This document shows, one piece after another, positions 44,528 to 57,998 of a stretch of 64,000 nt of DNA. The notes under the pieces are model-generated. The model was given only the letters and a program-made list of their open reading frames with translations, was not told the DNA's origin and did not search any database. Both the position numbers and the translations under genes were made by a program. Every line of letters starts with the position of its first letter. Positions within the stretch are counted from its first letter, which is position 1. This DNA comes from Fodinibacter sp963707895 (GTDB lineage Bacteria; Actinomycetota; Actinomycetes; Actinomycetales; Dermatophilaceae). The stretch is taken from contig CAVPRS010000004.1 of assembly GCA_963707895.1 (NCBI GenBank), positions 1 through 64,000 of the forward strand, written 5' to 3'.

Positions 44528-45973
44528 GACGGGTCTCCTTGCGTGGTGGGGTGCTGCGCGAAGTAGGAGGTCAGGCGGCGGACGGCACCGAGCGGGATGC
44601 CGACCCAGCCGGGTCGGTTGCGGGCCTCGTAGACCACCTCGTACATCGCCTTGTCCAGCTCGAAGGCCGCGAGCAGGGCGCCCAGCGAGCGGGGGTCCTC
44701 CCCGGCCCGGGCCGCGTAGCCGTCGAGGAAGGCCTGCTGCGCGGAGGTGACCCACTCGCGGGCGGGCACGCCGTCGGCCTGCTCCCGGGTCCCCCCCACG
44801 TAGTCGAAGCTGCGCAGCATCCCGGCGACGTCGCGCACCCACTGGTCGGGCACCGACCGCTCGGACAGCGGCCGGAGCGGCTCGCCCTCGAAGTCGAGGA
44901 GGACCCAGCCGCGCTCGGGGGAGTGCAGCACCTGACCGAGGTGGTAGTCCCCGTGGATGCGCTGGAGGTCGGGCCAGCGGGAGTCGGTGGCGGCGCTCAG
45001 CACGGCCTCGAACGGCCCGCGCACCTCCTCGAGCTCGGGCGCCTCGGCCACCGCGGCCTCGAACCGGGCCCGCATCTCGGTGACGATCGTCTCGGCCTGC
45101 TCGTGGCTCGTGGGCTCGGTGCCGAGCACCTCGGCCAGGGTGCGGTGCACCTCGGCGGTCGCCTCCCCGAGCGCGCGGGCCGGCGCCGCGAAGTCGGTGC
45201 CCGCCTCGGCGGCGTGCAGCGCGACCCGCCAGGCGTCCTCGACGCCCGGCAGGAACTCCTGGGCGAAGGCCAGGTGCCCGGATGCCGGCTGGTCGCCCTC
45301 GGTGCCCGGGTGCGGCCAGCGCCCCGTCACCGACCCCACGACGGCGGGGACCCGCTGCGAGCCGGCGTCGACCAGTGCGCCCTGCAGGACGACGTCGGGG
45401 TTCTCGCCCGGCGAGAGCATCCGGAAGACCTTGACGATGAGCGGGGTGTGGTGGCCGTCGGGGAGGTCGCAGTCGAGGATGACGGACGTGTTGGACTGCT
45501 CGCCGGAGAGCACCCGGGACGTGCGCACGTGCACCTCGGTGCCCCAGCTGGGTTGCGGCACACCGGCGACCGACTCCTCGACGGCGTCGGACACCTTCGA
45601 CGACGCGGCCGGCACCCGCCCCTGCACCAGCTCGAGCAGCTGCGCGGCGTAGACCGGGTCGTGGGGGCCGTCGTAGACCCAGCGGCGACCGAGCACCGAG
45701 TGCTCCATCGTGCCGACGAGGGCGTGGTCGGCGCTGCCGAGCGGCTCTCCGCGGTAGGTGAGCGGCACCTGGTAGACGACCGGCTCCGCGCCGGCCTCGT
45801 CGGCCAGGATGAGCGTCTCGACGCCCACCTCGCCCTCCGGGTCGTCGAGCCGCCAGCTGAAGAGGCGGCGCAGCCTGGGCTGCTGCCCCTTCGCGGCGTA
45901 CCAGCGCTGCTCGCCCATCCAGCCCTCGACGAGCTCGATCTTGCTCGGGCTGAGGGACGCGGCGGTGTGGATC

Positions 45974-45990
<17 letters not shown>
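44524..45990 (-). CDS. mak: Maltokinase
   Basis: Phosphorylates maltose to maltose-1-phosphate with ATP, feeding GlgE. The protein is about 488 residues with the aminoglycoside-phosphotransferase-like kinase lobe: IHGDYHLGQVLH catalytic loop and VLLDFEGEPLRPLSER metal-binding segment. GEQSNTSVI lies in the N-lobe. The start is uncertain: GTG 45990 or TTG 45981, both overlapping the end of treS. Homologues begin near LAEIHTAASLSPSKIELV. Known in actinobacteria as Pep2, sometimes fused to TreS; here the two are separate but overlapping. Confidence 0.92.
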
Positions 45991-47721
<1,731 letters not shown>

Positions 47722-47725
<4 letters not shown>

Positions 47726-49749
47726 CAGGGCCTCCTCACCGCGACGACGTGCACGGGTTCGACTTCGGGCCCCAACCTGACGTAGTTGTCGCGCTGCCAG
47801 GTCCAGCGCTCGTCCGTGACCACGTCGTGCGCCTCGAAGGTGTCGGCCGGGTCGAGGCCCAGCGCGCCCATGTCGAGCCGCAGCGTGGTGGCGCGGGTGG
47901 AGTGCGGGTCGAGGTTGGCGACGACGACCACGACGTCCTGCGTGCCGTCGGGAAGCCGTCGCCGCTTGGAGAAGGCGAGGAAGTTCTCGTCGTCGACGTG
48001 GTGGAAGTGGATGTCGCGCAGCCGGTGCAGTGCCGGGTGCGCCCGGCGCACGTCGTTGATCATCGTGAGGTACCCGGACAGGGAGCGCCCCGCCTTGCTG
48101 CCGCCCGGCTCGTAGTCGGCCCAGTGGCGGTCCTTGTACTGGTACTTCTCGTTGTCGATCTGTTCCTCGGCGCCGGGCCGGGCCACGTGCTCCATCAGCT
48201 CGTAGCCGGCATAGATGCCGTAGGTCGGCACGAGGGTGGCAGCGAGCACGGCCCGCAGCTTCCAGGCCGCCGGGCCGCCGAACTGCATGTAGGGCGTGAG
48301 GATGTCGTGCGTCGTCGGCCAGAAGGCCGGACGCATGTAGGCGGCGGCCTCGCCCGAGAGCTCGGTGACGTACTCGCGCAGGTCGGCGGCGCTGTTGCGC
48401 CACGCGTAGTAGGTGTAGCTCTGCTGGAAGCCGACCTTGCCCAGGGTGTGCATCATCGCCGGCTTGGTGAAGGCCTCGGCCAGCCAGATGACCTCGGGGT
48501 GGTCCTTCGCGACGTCGGCGATGAGCCACTGCCAGAACTCGACCGGCTTGGTGTGCGGGTTGTCGACCCGGAACAGGGTCACGCCGTGGTCGATCCACAC
48601 CTGCACGACGCGGCGCACCTCGGCGTAGATGCCGGCCGGGTCGTTGTCGAAGTTGAGCGGGTAGATGTCCTGGTACTTCTTCGGGGGGTTCTCGGCGTAC
48701 GCGATGGTGCCGTCGGCGCGGGTGGTGAACCACTCGGGGTGGGTCTTGACCCAGGGGTGGTCGGGGGAGCACTGCAGGGCGAGGTCCATGGCCACCTCCA
48801 TCCCGAGCCGGCGGGACTCGGCGACGAAGGCGTCGAAGTCCTCGAAGGTGCCCAGGTCGGGGTGGATGGCGTCGTGCCCGCCGTCGACCGAGCCGATGGC
48901 GTAGGGACTGCCGGGGTCCTCGGGGCGGGCGTCGAGGGTGTTGTTGGGGCCCTTCTTGGCCGCCTGGCCGATCGGGTGCACCGGGGTCAGGTAGACCACG
49001 TCGAAGCCCATCGCGGCGATGGCGGGCAGGCGCTTCGCGGCCGTGCGGAGCGTGCCCGTGGTCCAGCGGTGCTCCTTCTCGTCGTAGGTGGCGCCCTCGC
49101 TGCGCGGGAAGATCTCGTACCAGGCACCCGAGAGGGCCAGCTCGCGCTCGACCAGCAGGGGGAGCTCGGTCGACGGGGTCACCTCGTCGCGCAGCGGGCG
49201 CGCAGCGAGCTCCTCCTCGACCGAGGGGTCGGTGCCTGCCTTGAGCCGCACGGCCGGGGGGCGGGCGGTGTCGCGCAGGCCGAGGATGGCGTCGGCCAGC
49301 ACGGCCTGCTGCTTCGCGGTGCGGGGGACCTCGTCGCGGGCCCGCTCGAGCACGAGGGCGCCCTCCTCGAGCATCAGCTCGGTGTCGACGTCGGCCTGCA
49401 CCTTGATCGTGGCGTCGTGCTCCCAGGTGCCGTAGGGGTCGGACCAGCCCTCGACCCGGTACGACCACCACCCGGGGGAGCCGGCCGACACCCGTGCGAC
49501 CCAGGTGTTCAGGCCGGGGTTGGTGCACGTCATCGGCTGCACGTGCTCGGCACCCGTGGGGTCGGTGAGGACGACGGAGGCGTTGACCGCGTCGTGGCCC
49601 TCGCGGAAGACGGTGGCCGTGACGGCGAACTCCTCGTCGACCACGGACTTGGCCGGTCGGGCGCCGGCGTCGACGCACGGTCTGACGTCGAGGACGGGGA
49701 TGCGGCCGATCGGATGCTGGGGGGCACGGGTGCGAGGGGCTGCGGTCAC
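47722..49749 (-). CDS. glgE: Alpha-1,4-glucan:maltose-1-phosphate maltosyltransferase
   Basis: Elongates alpha-1,4-glucan with maltosyl units from maltose-1-phosphate. A 675-residue GH13_3 enzyme. Nucleophile Asp396 is in TLFRVDNPHTKP and acid/base Glu425 in IWLAEAFTKP; both fall within two residues of the Streptomyces coelicolor numbering. The N-terminal helical and beta domains (about 1-200) match the family. TAGGTT ends six bases before GTG 49749. It leads the four-gene operon glgE-treS-mak-glgB. Accumulated maltose-1-phosphate is toxic in some actinobacteria, so expression is normally balanced with treS/mak. Confidence 0.95.
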
Positions 49750-49755
49750 GCGTCG

Positions 49756-49761
49756 AACCTA
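49756..49761 (-). promoter_or_regulatory. -10 box of the glgE operon
   Basis: TAGGTT on the minus strand, six bases before GTG 49749. Confidence 0.5.
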
Positions 49762-49845
49762 CCGGGCACCACGGGCGCCCGACACGTGGCACGGCATCCC
49801 GGATCTCGGCCTGCAAGATCACGACAAGCCCGTGAAAGGACGTGA

Positions 49846-49859
49846 TGAAAGCGTTTAGC
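49846..49859. promoter_or_regulatory. LacI/cre-like operator between glgE and glgP
   Basis: TGAAAGCGTTTAGC resembles the half-symmetric core AAAGCGTTT of LacI-family sugar regulators. It sits ten bases upstream of the glgP -10 box TACGAT (49869-49874), where a bound repressor would interfere. The 133-base divergent region otherwise holds only the two promoters. The regulator is not identified. Confidence 0.45.
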
Positions 49860-49882
49860 CCGTTGGCCTACGATGTCCCCTC

Positions 49883-52465
49883 GTGAAGGCCATCCGCCGC
49901 TTCAGCGTGCGCCCCGTGCTCCCTGCCCGCATCGCCTCCCTCGGCGACCTCGCGATGAACCTGAGGTGGAGCTGGCACCCGCCGCTGCGCGACCTCTTCG
50001 AGTCCATCGACCCGGCCCGCTGGGCCACGGTCGGGGGGGACCCGGTCGCGATGCTCTCGGCGGTCGAGCCCGACGAGCTCGAGCGGCTTTCGGCCGACCC
50101 GGCCTTCGTCGAGCGGGTCGACGCCGCCAAGGAGGCCCTCGACCGCTACCTCGGCGAGGACCGCTGGTACCAGCAGTGGGGCCGCGAGCAGGCCGAGGGC
50201 GTGCCGTCTGCGATCGCCTACTTCAGTGCCGAGTTCGGCATCACCGCGGCGCTGCCGCAGTACTCCGGCGGTCTGGGCATCCTCGCCGGCGACCACCTCA
50301 AGGCGGCCTCCGACATCGGGGTGCCGATCGTGGGCGTCGGCCTGTTCTACAAGACCGGTTACTTCCGCCAGAGCCTGAACCGTGACGGCTGGCAGCAGGA
50401 GGACTACCCGGTGCTCGACCCCGACGGGCTGCCGCTGTCGCTGCTGCGCGAGGACGACGGCACGCCGGCCCGCGTCACCATCGACCTGCCCGGTGGCCGC
50501 GAGCTGTACGCCCACGTGTGGCGTGCCCAGGTGGGCCGCGTGCCGCTGCTCCTGCTCGACTCGGACGTGCACGGCAACGACGAGGCCGGCCGCAGCGTCA
50601 CCGAGCGCCTCTACGGCGGCACCGGCGAGCTGCGCCTGCAGCAGGAGATGCTGCTCGGCATGGGCGGCGTGCGCGCGCTGCGGCACTGGTCGCGCCTCAC
50701 CGGTGCGCCCGTCCCCGACGTCTACCACGCCAACGAGGGCCACGCGGGCTTCCTCGGCGTCGAGCGGATCAGCGAGCTCGTGCGCGCCGAGAAGATGACC
50801 TTCGACGAGGCGCTCGAGGCCGTGCGTGGCGCCACCGTCTTCACGACGCACACCCCGGTGCCCGCCGGCATCGACCGCTTCGACGCCTCGCTCATCGAGC
50901 TCTACTTCGGCGGTGCGCGGGCCCTCGAGGGCGTGCCCGTCGAGCGGCTGCTGCAGCTCGGCGCCGAGACCTACGAGGGTGGCTCGGCCGGCATGTTCAA
51001 CATGGCCGTCATGGGCCTGCGCCTCGCCCAGCGCGCCAACGGCGTCTCCCAGCTGCACGGTGTCGTCAGCCGCGAGATGTTCGACGGACTGTGGCCGGGC
51101 TTCGACGACGCGGAGGTGCCGATCACCTCGATCACCAACGGCGTGCACGGCCCCACCTGGGTCGACCGCAAGGTGTTCGAGCTGGCCCGCACCCACGCCG
51201 ACGTGCACGAGCTCGACACCCAGGAGTCGTGGGAGGCCTTCGCCACGGTTCCCCGGGATGCCGTGTGGGCCACCAAGCGCGAGCTGCGCGCGCAGCTCGT
51301 CGAGGAGGCCCGGCGCCGCACCCGCCAGTCGTGGCTCGAGCGCGGTGCCTCGCCGGCCGAGCTCGGCTGGACCGACGAGATCCTCGACCCGGACGTGCTC
51401 ACCATCGGCTTCGCCCGACGGGTGCCGACCTACAAGCGGCTCACCCTGATGCTGCGCGACCCCGCTCGGCTCAAGAAGCTGCTGCTGCACCCGACGCGGC
51501 CGATCCAGCTGGTCATCGCCGGCAAGTCGCACCCGGCCGACGAGACCGGCAAGCAGCTGATCCAGCAGCTCGTGAAGTTCGCCGACGACCCCGAGGTGCG
51601 TCACCGCATCGTCTTCCTGCCGAACTACGACATCGCGATGGCCCTGCACCTCTACCCGGGCTGCGACGTGTGGCTGAACAACCCGTTGCGCCCGTTCGAG
51701 GCGTGCGGCACCTCGGGCATGAAGGCCGCCCTCAACGGCGCGCTCAACCTGTCGATCCTCGACGGCTGGTGGGACGAGTGGTTCGACGGCAAGAACGGCT
51801 GGGCGATCCCGACCGCCGACGGCGTCGAGGACCCCGAGCGGCGTGACGACATCGAGGCCAGCGCGCTCTACGACCTCGTCGAGCACCAGGTCGCCCCGCG
51901 GTTCTACGACACCGACGAGAACGACCTCCCGCAGAACTGGCTGGCGATGATGCTGCACACCGTCACGACCCTCGGGCCGAAGGTCCGGGCCAGCCGGATG
52001 GTGCGCGACTACACCGAGAAGCTCTACGTGCCGGCGGCCCGCTCGGGCTGGGCCCTGAAGGAGGGCGAGTACGCGGGTGCCCGCGACCTCGCGGCCTACA
52101 AGGCCAAGGCGCGCAGCGGGTGGGGCGAGGTGCACGTCGACCACGTCGAGTCCTCCGGTGTGGGTGACAGCCCGGAGCTCGGCGAGACGCTGCACGTGAC
52201 GAGCTACGTCTCGCTCGGCGACCTCACCCCCGACGACGTCGAGGTGCAGGTCGTGCACGGCCGCACCAACCACCACGGCGACGAGCTGCACGACGTCTCG
52301 TCGGTGCCGCTGGCCCACGTCGAGTCCTACGAGCACGGTCGCCACCAGTTCTCCGGCGACCTCGTGCTGCGGTCCTCGGGAGCCTTCGGTTACACCGTGC
52401 GGGTCCTGCCGAAGCACTCCGGCCTGGCGCACCCGAGCTCGCTCGGCCTGGTCGCCAACGCCTGA
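49883..52465 (+). CDS. glgP: Alpha-glucan (glycogen/maltodextrin) phosphorylase
   Basis: Releases glucose-1-phosphate from alpha-1,4-glucan ends. The 860-residue GT35 protein is of the actinobacterial type that carries an N-terminal DUF3417 domain (LGDLAMNLRWSWHPPLRDLF). The PLP lysine is Lys614 in GTSGMKAALNGALNLS; HANEGHAGFL and FTTHTPVPAGIDRF line the active site. GTG 49883 follows TACGAT by eight bases. It is divergent from the glgE operon, placing synthesis and breakdown back to back across one regulatory region. The product feeds the pgm at 40637. Confidence 0.93.
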   Translation: MKAIRRFSVRPVLPARIASLGDLAMNLRWSWHPPLRDLFESIDPARWATVGGDPVAMLSAVEPDELERLSADPAFVERVDAAKEALDRYLGEDRWYQQWGREQAEGVPSAIAYFSAEFGITAALPQYSGGLGILAGDHLKAASDIGVPIVGVGLFYKTGYFRQSLNRDGWQQEDYPVLDPDGLPLSLLREDDGTPARVTIDLPGGRELYAHVWRAQVGRVPLLLLDSDVHGNDEAGRSVTERLYGGTGELRLQQEMLLGMGGVRALRHWSRLTGAPVPDVYHANEGHAGFLGVERISELVRAEKMTFDEALEAVRGATVFTTHTPVPAGIDRFDASLIELYFGGARALEGVPVERLLQLGAETYEGGSAGMFNMAVMGLRLAQRANGVSQLHGVVSREMFDGLWPGFDDAEVPITSITNGVHGPTWVDRKVFELARTHADVHELDTQESWEAFATVPRDAVWATKRELRAQLVEEARRRTRQSWLERGASPAELGWTDEILDPDVLTIGFARRVPTYKRLTLMLRDPARLKKLLLHPTRPIQLVIAGKSHPADETGKQLIQQLVKFADDPEVRHRIVFLPNYDIAMALHLYPGCDVWLNNPLRPFEACGTSGMKAALNGALNLSILDGWWDEWFDGKNGWAIPTADGVEDPERRDDIEASALYDLVEHQVAPRFYDTDENDLPQNWLAMMLHTVTTLGPKVRASRMVRDYTEKLYVPAARSGWALKEGEYAGARDLAAYKAKARSGWGEVHVDHVESSGVGDSPELGETLHVTSYVSLGDLTPDDVEVQVVHGRTNHHGDELHDVSSVPLAHVESYEHGRHQFSGDLVLRSSGAFGYTVRVLPKHSGLAHPSSLGLVANA

Positions 52466-52522
52466 GCCCGCCGCCACACCGCACCGGCCGCCCGCGCCGC
52501 CCGGGGCTCACCTCTCGCGCCA

Positions 52523-52613
52523 CAACTTTCCCGCCCGGAGCGGGAACCTTCACCTTCGCACCACCACCGTTGTGGTGCGAAGGTGAAGGTTCCGGGATCG
52601 GGCGGGAAAGTTG
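52523..52613. terminator. Dispersed palindrome, family B copy 2
   Basis: Two 45-base halves pair almost completely (left CAACTTTCCCGCCCG to CACCAC; right its complement), with one bubble of about five bases. The right 29 bases (52585-52613) equal 18851-18879. It lies between convergent glgP and the alpha-hydroxy-acid oxidase gene, so bidirectional termination is likely. Confidence 0.75.
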
Positions 52614-52647
52614 AGGTCACGGGGCCGGGCCGGGGCGAACGTCGAGG

Positions 52648-53943
52648 TCACGGGGCGGCGACGAGGCGCTCCCGCGTGACGTCGGCCAGCGTGCGGCACC
52701 CGGTCAGGGCCATTGTCAGGTCGAGCTCGGCCCGGATGTTGCGCAGCACCTCGGCGACCCCCTCGGCCCCGGCCAGCGCGAGGCCGTAGACGTGGGGGCG
52801 GCCGATGCCCACGGCATCCGCCCCCAGGGCGAGCGCGACGAACGCGTCGGCACCCGAGCGGATGCCGCTGTCGAAGAGCACCGGCATCGCCGAGCCGGCC
52901 TCGCGCACGGCGTCGACGACCCCGGGCAGCGCGTCGAGGGCCGCGACCGAGCGGTCGACCTGCCGCCCGCCGTGGTTCGACACGAGGATGCCGTCGACCC
53001 CCGCCGCGACCGCCTGCCGGGCGTCGTCGGGGTGCAGCACGCCCTTGAGCACCACCGGCAGGTGGGTGAGCTCGCGCAGTCGCGGGAGGTCCGCCCAGCT
53101 GAGCGCCGGCTTGGAGAACACGTCGAGGAACGTCTCGACCGCCGCCCTGGGCTCGGGAGCCGACAGGTTGTGCCGGGTGTCGCCGGGGTGGTTGCGGCTC
53201 AGCGAGACGAGGGTGCGCACCGCCGCCGGGGTGGGCCGGGGCTGCGGCTCGGGCTCGGCCGCCGCCTTGGCGGCCACCCGCTCCTCGACGAGCCTGCGGA
53301 ACACCGGGTCGGACGTGTACTGCGCGATGCCCTCGCCGCGCGCGAACGGCAGGTGCCCGAGGTCGAGGTCGCGCGGCCGCCAGCCGAGGTATGCCGTGTC
53401 GAGGGTGACGACGATCGCCTCGCTTCCGCACGCCTCGGCGCGCCGGACCATGCTGGCGACCAGGTCGTCGTCGCGGCTCCAGTAGAGCTGGTACCAGTGC
53501 CCGGAGCCACCGAGCTCCGCGGCGACCTGCTCCATCGGCACCGACGCCTGGGTGCTGAGGATCGGGGTGACCTGCTGCTCGCGGGCCGCGCGTGCCACGG
53601 CGAGGTCAGCGTCGGCGTGGGCCGACGACAGGACGCCGATCGGGGCGACGAGCAGGGGCGACTCGTGCCGACGCCCGAACAGCTCCACGCCGAGGTCGCG
53701 CTCACTGGTGTCGACGAGCAGGCGGGGGACCACCTGCCAGCGGTCGAACGCCGCCCGGTTGGCCCGCGCCGTCGCCTCTCCGCCGGCCGACCCCGCGACG
53801 TAGGCGAAACCACGGCGCGACATCGCCCGCCGGGCGGCCTCCTCGAGGGCGTTGCCGTCGGTGGGCACCTTGGGGCGCCGGCCGAAGGTGCCCGCCCGGT
53901 AGATGGCGGACTGGGCGGTCTTCCCGATCTCCGTGAACGGCAT
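52648..53943 (-). CDS. FMN-dependent alpha-hydroxy-acid oxidising enzyme, lactate 2-monooxygenase-like
   Basis: Oxidises an L-2-hydroxy acid such as lactate with FMN. In the 431-residue TIM barrel the catalytic His is in VSNHGGRQVDRSVAALD, the FMN-phosphate loop is DSGIRSGADAFVALALGADAVGIGRP, and Lys is in LPVVLKGVLHPDDA. YWSRDDDLVASMVRRAE and the long insertion around residues 240-300 are like the monooxygenase from mycobacteria. AAGGAG is six bases before the ATG. Whether it releases acetate plus CO2 (monooxygenase) or pyruvate (oxidase or dehydrogenase) is not settled by sequence. Confidence 0.85.
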   Translation of the reverse strand: MPFTEIGKTAQSAIYRAGTFGRRPKVPTDGNALEEAARRAMSRRGFAYVAGSAGGEATARANRAAFDRWQVVPRLLVDTSERDLGVELFGRRHESPLLVAPIGVLSSAHADADLAVARAAREQQVTPILSTQASVPMEQVAAELGGSGHWYQLYWSRDDDLVASMVRRAEACGSEAIVVTLDTAYLGWRPRDLDLGHLPFARGEGIAQYTSDPVFRRLVEERVAAKAAAEPEPQPRPTPAAVRTLVSLSRNHPGDTRHNLSAPEPRAAVETFLDVFSKPALSWADLPRLRELTHLPVVLKGVLHPDDARQAVAAGVDGILVSNHGGRQVDRSVAALDALPGVVDAVREAGSAMPVLFDSGIRSGADAFVALALGADAVGIGRPHVYGLALAGAEGVAEVLRNIRAELDLTMALTGCRTLADVTRERLVAAP

Positions 53944-54071
53944 GCGGACTCCTTCGTCGTCGTCGTCGGCGAATGGCGGCGGGCGGCAGCGGTGGGCGTG
54001 CCGCGGCTGCCGCCTGTCTACCGGATCGCACCGGTGGGCGGAAGGTCGACCCGGCCCGCTCTGCTCCCGCC

Positions 54072-54077
54072 TAGGGT
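54072..54077 (+). promoter_or_regulatory. -10 box, leaderless promoter
   Basis: TAGGGT ends seven bases before ATG 54085. Confidence 0.55.
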
Positions 54078-54084
54078 GTGCGCC

Positions 54085-54642
54085 ATGCCGCGTTTCGCCT
54101 GGGCCGCCTGGGGCCTCCTCGTCGTCGTGCTCGACCTCCCGCTGCTCGGCTGGGACGTGCTGCCCGACCTCGTGGGCTATGTCTGGCTGTTCATCGGCCT
54201 CGCCGGGGGCGCGGCCCTGCACCCGGGGTTCGCACGGGCGCGCGCGGCCGCGGTGGTCGGCATCCCGGTCTCCGTCATCACCGGTACGCCGTTCACGAAC
54301 AGCGCCACCGGCGTCGAGTGGGGGGCCGCCTTCGCCGGCATCCTGGTCAACGTGGCCGTCCTGCACCAGCTCGGCACCGCCATCCGCGACCTCGACCCGG
54401 TCGCGGGCGACAGCGACCAGCGCCGGTGGGCGAACGGCATCCGGATCGCGGCACCGATCGCGGGCGGCGTGCAGCTCGTCGGTCTCGTGCTGATCGCGAC
54501 CGTCCTCGCCATCCTCTACGTCGTCGGCCTGTTGGCCCTCGTCGTCGTGGGGATCATCGCCGTCGTGCTGCTGCACCGGGTCAACCGGGCCGGCTGGCTC
54601 GACACGCTCACCCCGGCGGCGCCCGCCGCCGGTCGAGAGTAG
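54085..54642 (+). CDS. Hypothetical membrane protein, four helices
   Basis: The 185-residue protein has helices at about 5-22, 28-48 (YVWLFIGLAGGAALH), 85-105 and 125-165 (GVQLVGLVLIATVLAILYVVGLLALVVVG in two stretches). A soluble loop with IRDLDPVAGDSDQRRW lies between. No family is recognised. It is divergent from the hydroxy-acid oxidase. Its TAG stop (54640-54642) lies inside the left arm of the family A palindrome, so the last residues GRE come from the repeat. Confidence 0.68.
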   Translation: MPRFAWAAWGLLVVVLDLPLLGWDVLPDLVGYVWLFIGLAGGAALHPGFARARAAAVVGIPVSVITGTPFTNSATGVEWGAAFAGILVNVAVLHQLGTAIRDLDPVAGDSDQRRWANGIRIAAPIAGGVQLVGLVLIATVLAILYVVGLLALVVVGIIAVVLLHRVNRAGWLDTLTPAAPAAGRE

Positions 54643-54692
54643 AGAACACGCCGCCCCCGCGAACCGGGGACGGCGTGTTGTCTACTCTCGAC
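54632..54692. terminator. Dispersed palindrome, family A copy 2
   Basis: 22-base arms 54632-54653 and 54671-54692 pair with a single mismatch. The left arm shares 21 identical bases with 38456-38476. It lies between convergent genes and supplies the stop codon of the upstream one. Confidence 0.78.
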
Positions 54693-54709
54693 GGCTCGGG
54701 GCCGAAGGG

Positions 54710-55600
54710 TCAGCGCAGGAAGGGCACGTCGCGGTCGAGCAGTCCGCGCTCCTTCAGCTCGGCGCGCAGCGGGATCTCGTCGTCGATCCAGCCGCTCTGC
54801 TTGATGCCCCAGAACGACGCGTGGTCGGGGCCGTAACCGAGCAGCTGCTGCTGCAGCGGGGTGAGCGACTGGAACCACTCGGACGACTGGTCGGCGACGG
54901 CCTCGTCGAGCGGGCGGATCCAGCGGTAGGTGTAGCCGATGAACATCAGCTTGCGGATGCGCTCGCTCTGGTTCATCGAGCGCGAGTGCCAGAGGCGCCG
55001 GTCGAAGATGAAGGCGTCACCGGGGCTGAGCAGCACCTCGACGGCGCCCTCGGGCTCGATGATCGGGTCGCCCGGCTTCTCGGGGCGCCCGGCGAGGGTG
55101 TTGTTCTTGTGGCTGCCCGGGATGACCTTGGTGTTGCCGTAGCCCGGCTCGGAGAGGTCGGTGAGCGCGTAGCAGATCTTCGTCATGAACATCGGACGCA
55201 CGTCCATGTCGATGTCGGAGTTCTGCCGGTAGCCGTCCTGGTGCCAGTTCCAGAAGGGCGGCTCGTCCTTGGGCGGGTTGACGTCGATGTGGTTGTGGTG
55301 CGTGTAGATGTTCCAGCCCATCGTTCCCCAGATGTACGGGAAGGTGCGCGGCCAGGTGAGCAGCTCGACGAACCGCGGGTCCTTGTGCAGCCAGCCCATG
55401 ACGTGGATGGACCGGTCAGGGCGCAGCTCGCCGGCGGCCTCCTCCTCGCCGTAGATCCGGTCGACGGCGTCCTCGAAGTAGGCGCGGTCGTCCTCGGGCA
55501 GGGCATTCGGGATGACGACGAAGCCGTCGCGGTCGTACTGCTCGCGGATGGCCGGGTCGAGGGGCTCGAAACCGGTGGGTGCGGGCACGGTGGCGGTCAT
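54710..55600 (-). CDS. Phytanoyl-CoA dioxygenase family protein (Fe(II)/2-oxoglutarate-dependent)
   Basis: The 296-residue PhyH-family oxygenase has the metal triad from WNWHQDGYRQ (His and Asp) and distal His in FDRRLWHSRSMN. A 2-oxoglutarate-binding Arg is expected in the RIRKLMFIGY segment. EQYDRDGFVVIPNAL at the start is typical. Members hydroxylate small molecules as varied as ectoine, aminophosphonates and antibiotics; substrate unknown. TAGACT (55691-55696, minus) implies a leader of about 85 bases with a strong hairpin, unlike the leaderless genes around it. Confidence 0.82.
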   Translation of the reverse strand: MTATVPAPTGFEPLDPAIREQYDRDGFVVIPNALPEDDRAYFEDAVDRIYGEEEAAGELRPDRSIHVMGWLHKDPRFVELLTWPRTFPYIWGTMGWNIYTHHNHIDVNPPKDEPPFWNWHQDGYRQNSDIDMDVRPMFMTKICYALTDLSEPGYGNTKVIPGSHKNNTLAGRPEKPGDPIIEPEGAVEVLLSPGDAFIFDRRLWHSRSMNQSERIRKLMFIGYTYRWIRPLDEAVADQSSEWFQSLTPLQQQLLGYGPDHASFWGIKQSGWIDDEIPLRAELKERGLLDRDVPFLR

Positions 55601-55654
55601 GCGGTGATGCTCCCAACTGGTGCCGACGGTCGCGGGGGCACCCTCCCGCTGCGG

Positions 55655-55671
55655 GCTGCCCTCAGGGCAGC
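55655..55671 (-). promoter_or_regulatory. Hairpin in the long 5' leader of the PhyH gene
   Basis: GCTGCCC, loop TCA, GGGCAGC, within the predicted leader between the TAGACT box (55691-55696) and the ATG at 55600. The gap 55601-55801 holds no coding frame. Leader-based control is possible but no riboswitch class was recognised. Confidence 0.4.
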
Positions 55672-55781
55672 GGCCGCCTCCTTGGTCGTCAGTCTAGGTG
55701 GGCTGCGCACCCTGTCGTCGGACCCGGGGCGCCGTGCCGCCGCCAGGTGCCGCCGCACAGTGCCGCCGCCGCGCCGCCGCC

Positions 55782-55801
55782 GACGCGGTCAGGTGACGCG
55801 G

Positions 55802-55807
<6 letters not shown>
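55782..55807. repeat. 13-bp tandem repeat at the glgX stop
   Basis: GACGCGGTCAGGT occurs twice in direct contact. The glgX stop (TCA on the plus strand, 55802-55804) lies in the second copy. The adjoining sequence is rich in GCC/GCCGCC repeats. Confidence 0.65.
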
Positions 55808-57964
<2,157 letters not shown>

Positions 57965-57998
57965 GGAGGCGAGCCTAGTGAGTGGTTAGGTTGGACCC
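57965..57998. promoter_or_regulatory. 34-bp divergent promoter region, two leaderless promoters
   Basis: Minus strand TAGGCT (57972-57977) is seven bases before the glgX ATG. Plus strand TAGGTT (57987-57992) is six bases before the ATG at 57999. Only nine bases separate the two boxes, so polymerases for the two genes would compete for the same DNA. Confidence 0.6.

Noticed and set aside
52792..54084. Plus-strand frame extending the 54085 membrane protein upstream by 430 codons
   Set aside because: It is antisense to the hydroxy-acid oxidase; TAGGGT at 54072-54077 and the hydrophobic N-terminus fix the start at 54085.
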